NCBI GenBank assembly: GCA_002448975.1
Contig: DKBO01000071.1
Location: forward strand, 18,392-26,185
Direction: 5' to 3'
Length of the DNA stretch: 7,794 nucleotides
From: Nitrospiraceae bacterium UBA6898
Lineage (GTDB): Bacteria; Nitrospirota; Thermodesulfovibrionia; Thermodesulfovibrionales; UBA6898
The notes beneath the pieces are model-generated. The model was not told the origin of the DNA. It saw nothing but the letters and a program-made list of their open reading frames with translations, and did not search any database. Shown here piece by piece: positions 1 to 6,157 of this stretch. Numbering within the stretch: position 1 is the stretch's first letter; each line of letters begins with the position of its first letter. Both the position numbers and the translations under genes were made by a program.

Positions 1-462
1 CACGAGCCGACCGAAGAAGAGTTGAAAGCCGAGATCGGAGATCCTGCCCGCTACCGGGAGATTGTCTTCTGCGGTTACGGGGAACCCCTCCTGAGACTCG
101 AGACCGTCAAGAACGTCGCGCAATGGATACAGTCACGGCGCGGCCGCGTGAGAATCAACACCAACGGCCATGCGAACCTCATTCATGGCAGGAATATCAT
201 TCCGGAACTCAAGGGCATTGTCGACAGCATTTCCATCAGTCTTGATGCTCAGGACGAAGATACCTATAACAGGCTCTGCGGCCCTGCGTTCCCTGATGCC
301 TTTAACGCGGTGATCAGGTTTATCCGGGATGTAAAGGAGTCGGTTCCCGACGTTCAGATAACCGTCGTGAACATGCCCGGAGTAGATATAGCCCGGTGCA
401 GAGAGATAGCAGAACAGCTGGGAGCTGCTTTCAGGGTCAGGGAGCTTGATATTGTAGGGTAG
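1..462 (+). CDS. TatD-linked radical SAM protein, C-terminal part (5' end cut by window edge)
   Basis: The reading frame is open from base 1 (codons CAC GAG CCG ...) to a TAG stop at 460-462, giving 153 visible residues. The N-terminal part, which would carry the CxxxCxxC [4Fe-4S] motif of radical SAM enzymes, lies outside the window. The visible part shows CGYGEPLLR at residues 24-32, the glycine-rich SAM-binding strand; a RINTNGH strand around residues 51-57; and SISISLDAQDEDTYNRLCGP around residues 76-95. It ends in a short domain with GVDIARCREIAEQLG. By recalled similarity this matches the 'TatD family nuclease-associated radical SAM' group (TIGR04038-like), often encoded beside or fused to TatD-type hydrolases. 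The substrate of this group is unknown to me. The TTG at 22-24 is internal to the family's conserved region and is not a start. Its 3' end overlaps the convergent HD-GYP gene by 26 bp. Confidence 0.85.
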   Translation, partial: HEPTEEELKAEIGDPARYREIVFCGYGEPLLRLETVKNVAQWIQSRRGRVRINTNGHANLIHGRNIIPELKGIVDSISISLDAQDEDTYNRLCGPAFPDAFNAVIRFIRDVKESVPDVQITVVNMPGVDIARCREIAEQLGAAFRVRELDIVG

Positions 463-1543
463 TGCTGTTAACCCAAGCGAGAAAAGCAGCGACTACAGCA
501 GGATCGAACTGGCTGCCGGAACATCGCTTGATTTCCTGGATCGCCTCCTGCCTTTCCCTGCGCGGCCGGTATGGCCTGTCCGAGGTGAGAGCATCAAAGG
601 TATCCGCAACCGAAAGTATCCTTGCCAGGAGCGGGATCTCCTCATACTTCAGCCCGAAGAGGCTGTTCTTGCCATCCCAGTGCTCGTGATGATATTTAAT
701 GCAGAGTATGACCTCATTGAACTGAACCATTTCGCCCAGGATTTCTGCGCCGACTCCCGGATGCTTCTTGATCTCAATCAGTTCACTCTCACTCAGGGCA
801 CAATTCTTATTCAGAATCTCTCGTGGTGTCGCTATCTTCCCGATATCATGCAGGAGGGAGCTTATCTTCAGCTTCTCAAGCAAATCTCCCTGCAGATTCA
901 GCAGCCGACCGATCGCCAGGGCGTATTCCGTGACCCGTTCCGTGTGGCCGGCCGTCCAGTGTGATGTCGCCTCCAGTGCTTTCACCAGGGATCGTATCGC
1001 GCCAAGCAACAGGCCTTCAAGTTCAGCATGGAGCATGGCATTCTCCACTGAAAGACCTGCCTGCGACGAGATTGCCATCAGAAGTTTCGTATCACTCGAA
1101 AAAAATTCCTGATCCCCTTCCTTGTCTGCCACAACAATCGCACCGATGGTCTTGACCTTGCCCTGAATGGGACATACCATAAGAGACCGAACACCTGGAA
1201 TATAATCCCGGTATGGGGTTTCCGCGATCCTGCAGAAGGCTAAGGGTTTCCGCGTCTGGATCGTCTTCCATATGACCTCAGCGTCACGGGAAAATGTGCG
1301 CGTATTATCCCATGAACCTCGGGATATCTTGGTATAGAGGACACCGGTTTTATCATCGAGAAAGAGCACAGCTGCCGTCTTGACACCGAGCGTATCTATA
1401 GCCTCATCCACCATGCGGGAACAGATATCGTCGATGCTGAGAGATGCGAACATCCCCGCCACCCGGTACAGGAGTGAGAGCTCTTCATAGGCGTGGCTCA
1501 ACTCCTGTACGGTCGCGGCGAGATCGTCCTTATAGTTGTTCAT
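437..1543 (-). CDS. GAF-HD-GYP domain protein with degenerate GYP motif
   Basis: Soluble 368-residue protein: short N-terminal helix (1-25), GAF sensor domain (about 25-165), linker helix, then HD-GYP domain (about 185-360). HD-GYP proteins are known as cyclic-di-GMP phosphodiesterases with a metal centre. Visible ligand-type residues are H200 (GHTERV), H232-D233 (LHDIGK), H261 (KKHPGVG), H285-H286 (HHEHWDG) and D314 (SVADTFDALT). The following SDRPYR (321-326), typical of the c-di-GMP-binding side, is intact. The usual DGxGYPxGL is DGKNSLFGL here (290-298), so the GYP tripeptide is Asn-Ser-Leu. Catalysis is therefore likely on metal grounds but unproven. I chose the ATG at 1543, with AGGAA 10 nt upstream, over a TTG at 1570 that would overlap the receiver more and adds residues without family resemblance. 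The start overlaps the upstream receiver gene by 14 nt, which suggests translational coupling and a partnership. There are no membrane segments. Confidence 0.9.
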   Translation of the reverse strand: MNNYKDDLAATVQELSHAYEELSLLYRVAGMFASLSIDDICSRMVDEAIDTLGVKTAAVLFLDDKTGVLYTKISRGSWDNTRTFSRDAEVIWKTIQTRKPLAFCRIAETPYRDYIPGVRSLMVCPIQGKVKTIGAIVVADKEGDQEFFSSDTKLLMAISSQAGLSVENAMLHAELEGLLLGAIRSLVKALEATSHWTAGHTERVTEYALAIGRLLNLQGDLLEKLKISSLLHDIGKIATPREILNKNCALSESELIEIKKHPGVGAEILGEMVQFNEVILCIKYHHEHWDGKNSLFGLKYEEIPLLARILSVADTFDALTSDRPYRPRRERQEAIQEIKRCSGSQFDPAVVAAFLAWVNSTTLQYQAP

Positions 1544-1904
1544 TGCCGACAGTTTCCTGCACCATCTCAAGAAGTGACTTGGGGCTGAAAGGCTTGGTTA
1601 TATACCTGCTGACGCCGCACTGCAGGCCCTGCTCTTCATCCGTGTCCTGTCCCTTTGCCGTAAGCATAAAAATGGGGATATCCCGGAGGTCAGGGTCAGC
1701 CTTTATGAGCCTGCAGAGATCGATGCCACTCAGGCCAGGCATCATCCAGTCAAGAATAATGAGGTCGGGCCGTTCATTTCGTATACGTTCCAAAGCATGT
1801 CTGCTCTCACGCACCGTCACGACATCGATCCTTGCAGTCTTAAGCTTGTCCTCTATCATCATGAGAATGAAGGGCTCATCGTCAACAACAATAACCTTGC
1901 TCAC
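1530..1904 (-). CDS. Stand-alone response-regulator receiver (CheY-like)
   Basis: A 124-residue single receiver domain with no output domain. The expected residues are all present: acidic pair D8-D9 in KVIVVDDEP, phospho-acceptor D52 in LIILDWMMPG, switch Thr T82 in MLTAK, and K104 in ITKPF. The usual length of an isolated REC domain is about 120, so it is complete. The GTG start at 1902-1904 overlaps the kinase TGA stop as GTGA and has GGGAGG just upstream. A longer reading to 1970 would add 22 residues that do not resemble a receiver and would sit inside the kinase ATPase region. Most likely it is phosphorylated by the kinase encoded directly upstream and passes the signal by protein contact, plausibly to the HD-GYP protein that follows with a 14-nt overlap. 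A diffusible CheY-like target elsewhere is also possible. Confidence 0.93.
   Translation of the reverse strand: MSKVIVVDDEPFILMMIEDKLKTARIDVVTVRESRHALERIRNERPDLIILDWMMPGLSGIDLCRLIKADPDLRDIPIFMLTAKGQDTDEEQGLQCGVSRYITKPFSPKSLLEMVQETVGNEQL
1554..1558 (-). promoter_or_regulatory. Ribosome binding site for the GAF-HD-GYP gene
   Basis: Minus-strand AGGAA lies ten bases before the ATG at 1543, inside the last codons of the receiver gene. It favours this ATG over the in-frame TTG at 1570, which would put the site within the coding region. Confidence 0.6.
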
Positions 1905-4900
1905 GTGACCTCCCGGTGCGGAATGCTGATCGACACCGTAGTGCCTTTTCCCAATGTGCTCTGTACCCACATGGTACCGTCATGCATTTTCACGATCTCT
2001 TTACAGAGGGCAAGACCGAGCCCCGTGCCTTTTACCCTGTACCCATGCTTCCCCCGGAAAAAACGCTCCGAAAGATGCGGGATGTCCTCTTCCGGAATTC
2101 CCCAGCCGTTATCCGTAACTGCAATATCAATCATATTACCTGTTCGCTTAATGTCTACCTGTATCATACATCCTTTGTCGGAGAATGTTAAGGCGTTATC
2201 AATAAGATTCATCATCACCTGTTTAAGGTTCCCCTCATCGCCAAGCATGTAGCTGGCGCCATCCATCGCATATCGGATCGTCGCATAATGCCTATCGACA
2301 GGAGCGGCAAGGGTATTGACAATATCCTTCAGCAGCGCCTCGATATCGATCTGTCGGAACTGCAGGGTCTCCTTCCCACTGTCAATGCGCGCCAGCCGAA
2401 GAAGTTCTGTCACCATCTTTGCCAGCCGCAGACCCTCATTCCTGATGATTTCCAGATATTTCTTCGCCCTGCTGTCCTCCACGTCACCCTGCAGGAGCAT
2501 CTCGGTCATGCCGACGATCGCCGAAAGAGGCGTTCTGAACTCATGGGAAACTGATCTGACAAGCTCGGTCTTCATCCTGTCCAGTTCTATTTCCCGGCTC
2601 ACGTCCCGTATCAGGTTCACGATGCCTGAAATCGTGCCATTGTTGCCCAGGATCGGGGAACTGGTTATGGTCACCGGGGTCCTGCTGCCGACTCGCGTCG
2701 TCAGGACCGAAGTGCGGGAGGCCGCCCTGCCCTGCGCTGCCTCTTCAAGGGATTCACCCAGCCGTATGCGGAAATCAATGTTTTTATCACTGAACCGGAA
2801 GTTATCACAGACCTGAACTCCGACAGCCCTGTCGCGACCGAGGCCGGTCAATTTCTCAAATGCAGAGTTCACCGCTATCACTTTCAACTGCCTGTCGACC
2901 GTCATGATCCCGTCAGCAACGCTCTGAACAATAGTGTCTGCAAGCTCCTTTTCCCTTCCGGCGCGCCGATAATATTCAGACCGTTCATAGGCAACCGAGA
3001 TCATATTCGCCATGATCTCGAGGAAATGGAGTTCTTCCTCCTTGAAATCCTTCTGGATCATATGATACAGGGTAAATACGCCGACCGGCTTTTCGCCGAT
3101 GAACATAGGCACAGCTATGGCAGCATGATATCCGGACACGTCGGGAGAAATATCAAATCGGGACCCTGCCCGTATATCGGACACCGGCACCATCTGCCTC
3201 CTGCTCAGCGCATACCGTTCGAGCGAAGTAACGTCTGCAGCGTACATCGTAACTCCTTCTTTGTCTCCTGTCCGTGTAGAAGACCTGAGCACGAGGTTCC
3301 CGGACGGATCGTTCACGAGCATCCAGGCGAAGTCCGCCCTGAAGATCTGCCGCAAAAGCCCGAGGACCTGGTTCATGATGTCTTCAATCTCAATTTCTGC
3401 GCCGAGCTTTGCTGACATGGTAAGCAGATGCCGATGCTCCTCTTCCCATCGCTTCTGCTGGTATTCATACATTAAGCTCAGTTTCTCATACAGCCGGATA
3501 TTCTCCAGCGCCATGCCGGTCATCTCACCGACCGCGGAAAGGATGCTCTCCTCCCCGGGGGTAAACACATGCGGATTAACGCTGAAAAGACTTAAGACCC
3601 CGATGATCCGCTCCTTTCCTTTTACCGGAACGCAGCAGTATCCGCGAATACCGGAATGCTTGATGATCGACCACCCGACCCGATGATCGCGCGAGATGTC
3701 CGAGGTAGAAATGATCTGACCGGTGACCGCTACCCTGCCCGGCAGGTCCTCCCCGAGACGGATTCTGCTGATCGTTCTTGCGTAGTCATCCGTGATCCCG
3801 CTGTGATACTGGCAGACCATTTCCTTCGTTTCCTCGTCCAGGAAGAATATGCCGCCGCCATCCATGGACAGCAGTTCGCTCATTTTTTCGAGCACCTTCG
3901 TGAATATCTCATTGGGCTTGAGTGACCGGCTGAGAATTCCGGAAATGCTGTTCAGGACCGTGAGTTCCTTATTCTTTTGGACGATCTCAGCCTCATCCTC
4001 CACCCGTTCGGTAACATTCCTGAGGAGTTCAATGACATGCCGTACAGCTCCAGATGCATCTTTTACCGGGCTGGCTAAGATCTCATAATGCTGGATACTG
4101 CCGTTCCCTGCGGTATGTTGATGTATGATCCCATGACTCTTGCCATCTGCAAAAACAGCATGGGTAGGACATTCATACCCCTGAGACCAGCATGGTTCGG
4201 GTGAGTTATGCAGCGCCTGATGACAAAGCTGGCCAGTCAGGTCGAGTTCGGCATTTCCAGTCGCAATCCGGTTGGCCATGACAATCTTATAACTGCGGTC
4301 TATGACGATCATTTCGTCAGGAATGCTGTTCATGATCGTTTCGATATAGTCCAGAGAATTCTGCAGTTCCTCCCGCAGGCTGCGCTGCTCCCTGAAATCC
4401 TTGAGGATCCCTATTTGTGCCACGATCTGATCTCCCGAAAACATGGGAGCCCCGCTGACGAGGACCGGGACCGCTATCCCGCTCTTGGACAGAACGTTCA
4501 GTTCATATATGGACGCGATCCCGTTTCTCCGTTCTTCTGCCCGCTGCTTTCTCATGATCAATGCGTTTTTCTCATCAAGAAGATCGTACACGGATACCCC
4601 CATCACGTCTTCCCGGTCATGGCCGAACAGTCGCGTGAAGGCAGGATTGATGTCAATGATTCTGTCCTCCTGGTCGACGACCCAGAGGGGATCGAGCATG
4701 GTAGTGACATACCGATTCTTCTGCTCAAGCTCCAGCGTCTTATTCTTCAGCGCAACTGCCATGTCATTGAACGCTCTCGTCACATCGCCGAGTTCGTCAT
4801 CAGTCAGGACATCAAGCTGAACATCAAGGTTTCCTTCCTTCATCTCCCTTGTTCCTTTCCTAAGGTTCGTCAGGGAGATGAGCATATTTCTGAGGAAAAA

Positions 4901-5146
4901 TACCGAAAGAAGGAAAGCCAGGATCAGGATATAGAACGTGAACGGTACCATCTGCTCAATAAGCCGGGAGGTGAATTCCCTATGCGCAGGATTCCCGTCA
5001 TGAGCACCGGGCCTGCTCAGTGACTCTTCCTGGCTGTTCATCTTCTGTACCTGCTTGATAATAGTCAAGGAATACGGACCCACGATCAGCAGGGCAAAAA
5101 CTATCAGCAGGCCGATCAAGCGTGAGATGATTCGTTTCTTGAGCAT
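1901..5146 (-). CDS. Membrane hybrid-sensor-type histidine kinase: 2TM-HAMP-PAS-PAS-GAF-GAF-PAS-HisKA-HATPase
   Basis: A 1081-residue inner-membrane sensor kinase. Approximate order: TM1 (8-30), a short extracytoplasmic segment of about 37 residues, TM2 (68-86), HAMP (about 87-138), PAS1 (about 144-255), PAS2 (about 266-378), GAF1 (about 397-550), a coiled linker, GAF2 (about 578-722), PAS3 (about 737-850), HisKA, HATPase_c. The phospho-accepting histidine is H868 in SVSHEFRTPL. The ATPase boxes are N980-LIDN984, DNGWGIP (1012-1018) and GTGLGLAL (1040-1047), all intact. No receiver is fused; a separate one follows with a GTGA overlap. The extracytoplasmic loop is too small for a ligand domain, so sensing is probably cytoplasmic or membrane-based. 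PAS2 carries C308, C319 and C326 in a CHxxxH...PC...CP pattern seen in some redox or metal-associated PAS domains. I chose the ATG at 5146, which overlaps the permease stop (TAATG) and has AGGA 10 nt upstream; the extension to 5194 lies inside the permease gene. Confidence 0.93.
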   Translation of the reverse strand: MLKKRIISRLIGLLIVFALLIVGPYSLTIIKQVQKMNSQEESLSRPGAHDGNPAHREFTSRLIEQMVPFTFYILILAFLLSVFFLRNMLISLTNLRKGTREMKEGNLDVQLDVLTDDELGDVTRAFNDMAVALKNKTLELEQKNRYVTTMLDPLWVVDQEDRIIDINPAFTRLFGHDREDVMGVSVYDLLDEKNALIMRKQRAEERRNGIASIYELNVLSKSGIAVPVLVSGAPMFSGDQIVAQIGILKDFREQRSLREELQNSLDYIETIMNSIPDEMIVIDRSYKIVMANRIATGNAELDLTGQLCHQALHNSPEPCWSQGYECPTHAVFADGKSHGIIHQHTAGNGSIQHYEILASPVKDASGAVRHVIELLRNVTERVEDEAEIVQKNKELTVLNSISGILSRSLKPNEIFTKVLEKMSELLSMDGGGIFFLDEETKEMVCQYHSGITDDYARTISRIRLGEDLPGRVAVTGQIISTSDISRDHRVGWSIIKHSGIRGYCCVPVKGKERIIGVLSLFSVNPHVFTPGEESILSAVGEMTGMALENIRLYEKLSLMYEYQQKRWEEEHRHLLTMSAKLGAEIEIEDIMNQVLGLLRQIFRADFAWMLVNDPSGNLVLRSSTRTGDKEGVTMYAADVTSLERYALSRRQMVPVSDIRAGSRFDISPDVSGYHAAIAVPMFIGEKPVGVFTLYHMIQKDFKEEELHFLEIMANMISVAYERSEYYRRAGREKELADTIVQSVADGIMTVDRQLKVIAVNSAFEKLTGLGRDRAVGVQVCDNFRFSDKNIDFRIRLGESLEEAAQGRAASRTSVLTTRVGSRTPVTITSSPILGNNGTISGIVNLIRDVSREIELDRMKTELVRSVSHEFRTPLSAIVGMTEMLLQGDVEDSRAKKYLEIIRNEGLRLAKMVTELLRLARIDSGKETLQFRQIDIEALLKDIVNTLAAPVDRHYATIRYAMDGASYMLGDEGNLKQVMMNLIDNALTFSDKGCMIQVDIKRTGNMIDIAVTDNGWGIPEEDIPHLSERFFRGKHGYRVKGTGLGLALCKEIVKMHDGTMWVQSTLGKGTTVSISIPHREVT
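1909..1914 (-). promoter_or_regulatory. Ribosome binding site for the receiver gene
   Basis: Minus-strand GGGAGG lies four bases before the GTG at 1904, inside the end of the kinase gene. It supports the GTG start at the GTGA overlap instead of the longer reading to 1970. The spacing is on the short side. Confidence 0.65.
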
Positions 5147-6093
5147 TAATAGATATTCCTGAAGAGGAAAATTGCGATTATGACGACCAGCCACGAAACA
5201 AGTATGACGCCCAGCGGTGACAGACCCTCATCCACAATCGTATCAAAATCAACGGAAAGCCCTATTGCCGCAAGCCCAGCAGAAAGACAGAATGTGCCTG
5301 CGGCCCTGCCAAGATCCAGAAAGTCTTTCAGGGATTTCAGCGAATTTGCCAGAACCGAAAGAAGGACAAATACCACAACGAACCAGGGAACCACGACTCG
5401 TTTCTCATCCTTCCGTGACAGAACCATGGCCAGCGGAATGAGAAAAACAAGGAAGGCAACACGTACCAGCTTGATCTGCAGAGCGCTGTTCACGCATTCA
5501 GGAGAGACATTCCCTGCCGCCACCTTCACCTGCCCTATCATGGGCAGCGTTGTCCCCGCAATAAAGGTGAACTCTTCTTTCGAAAAAGGTACAAGGTCGT
5601 AGAGCAGCGGATAGAAGATCATACCAATAAGGCCGAGCATCATGACGGACAGAACGGATACCGAGGTATCCTCCCGTTTCGCAGCAATAAGGGGGGAGAC
5701 GATGGCGATTGCCGATGCACCGCAGACGGAAAGGCCGGATGCAAGAAGAATGGCAATCCTCGCGTTCAGATGAAACATGCGGGAAAGCATCACGGTGAGA
5801 CCAAAGGTCATCACAAAAACCAGAAATATGCTGGCGAAGAGGCTTGCATTCACTCCGGCAAGGGAAAGCTGCGTGCCGTAGAGGGCAATTCCTGCAGGGA
5901 GCAGAACCCCTATGGCGGTATCTGTCCCTCGTATGAATATGTCTCGTACACCGATAAGATTATTGAAAATCATGCCGATGATTATGGATATTACCAGGGC
6001 GTCAAAGGATGCGTGAAACATTGAAATATATGCCGAGAGAAGTGCAATAACGCCGGCCAGCAGCAGTCCCGGGATATGCTCCTTATACTTCAT
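5146..6093 (-). CDS. YeiH/UPF0324-family putative anion exporter
   Basis: A 315-residue hydrophobic protein with about nine or ten predicted membrane segments and almost no soluble loops. The family (PF03601, often labelled 'putative sulfate exporter', E. coli YeiH) is recognised from GLSVCGASAIA at 120-130, GLAAIGLSVD at 273-282, the repeated amphipathic helix pairs, and IKLVRVAFLVFLIP at 207-220. The transported substrate is not firmly known for the family. The re-entrant segment at 179-194 reads AGTTLPMIGQVKVAAG; as I recall, E. coli YeiH has a His-Glu pair (TVHEVAQVVAAG) where this protein has Pro-Met, so substrate or coupling could differ. The length is slightly below the usual 330-350. 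The start ATG at 6093 has only a weak ribosome site (AGAGG 2 nt away, or GGTAGG 11 nt away). Its stop overlaps the kinase start by one base, which suggests that transporter and sensor are made together. Confidence 0.85.
   Translation of the reverse strand: MKYKEHIPGLLLAGVIALLSAYISMFHASFDALVISIIIGMIFNNLIGVRDIFIRGTDTAIGVLLPAGIALYGTQLSLAGVNASLFASIFLVFVMTFGLTVMLSRMFHLNARIAILLASGLSVCGASAIAIVSPLIAAKREDTSVSVLSVMMLGLIGMIFYPLLYDLVPFSKEEFTFIAGTTLPMIGQVKVAAGNVSPECVNSALQIKLVRVAFLVFLIPLAMVLSRKDEKRVVVPWFVVVFVLLSVLANSLKSLKDFLDLGRAAGTFCLSAGLAAIGLSVDFDTIVDEGLSPLGVILVSWLVVIIAIFLFRNIY
5157..5160 (-). promoter_or_regulatory. Ribosome binding site for the histidine kinase gene
   Basis: Minus-strand AGGA lies ten bases before the ATG at 5146, within the last codons of the permease gene. 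With the TAATG stop-start overlap, it supports the start at 5146 over the in-frame extension to 5194. Confidence 0.55.
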
Positions 6094-6114
6094 GGCCTCT
6101 TGAGCCTACCATAA

Positions 6115-6155
6115 AACAAACACGCCGGTGAAACAGCATGAAGCAGGTGTTTGTT
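6115..6155. repeat. 9-bp perfect inverted repeat in the hisS-permease gap
   Basis: AACAAACAC at 6115-6123 and GTGTTTGTT at 6147-6155 are perfect inverted repeats separated by 23 nt. They lie in the only intergenic space of the minus-strand gene run, just after the hisS stop. Read on the minus strand, the second arm runs into GTTTGTTTTAT, so a weak, long-looped, A/T-rich terminator or attenuator is possible. Equally it could be an operator for a DNA-binding protein. The stem is only about one third G+C and the loop is long, so efficient intrinsic termination is doubtful. Confidence 0.45.
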
Positions 6156-6157
6156 CA

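Noticed and set aside
457..474. GGGT...ACCC short hairpin near the convergent stops as a bidirectional terminator
   Set aside because: Only four base pairs in the stem and no T-run on either strand.
1444..1908. Plus-strand frame of 154 codons opposite the receiver gene
   Set aside because: The receiver on the minus strand has every conserved residue; this antisense frame is Ser/Arg-rich with no family match.
1905..1970. N-terminal extension of the receiver gene
   Set aside because: The extra 22 residues do not resemble a receiver and fall inside the kinase ATPase domain; the GTG at 1904 has GGGAGG upstream and the GTGA overlap.
4208..5023. Long plus-strand reading frame of 271 codons
   Set aside because: It lies wholly antisense to the kinase's PAS and HAMP coding region, shows no recognisable domain, has no ribosome site I can see, and its protein looks like low-complexity back-translation.
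5147..5194. N-terminal extension of the histidine kinase
   Set aside because: It would overlap the permease C-terminus by 49 nt and place a charged stretch before TM1; the TAATG overlap start at 5146 is simpler.
5146..6157. Own promoter for the permease-kinase module in the 64-nt gap
   Set aside because: The best -10-like hexamer (TATGGT) has no acceptable -35 partner at 16-18 nt, so I did not annotate a promoter.
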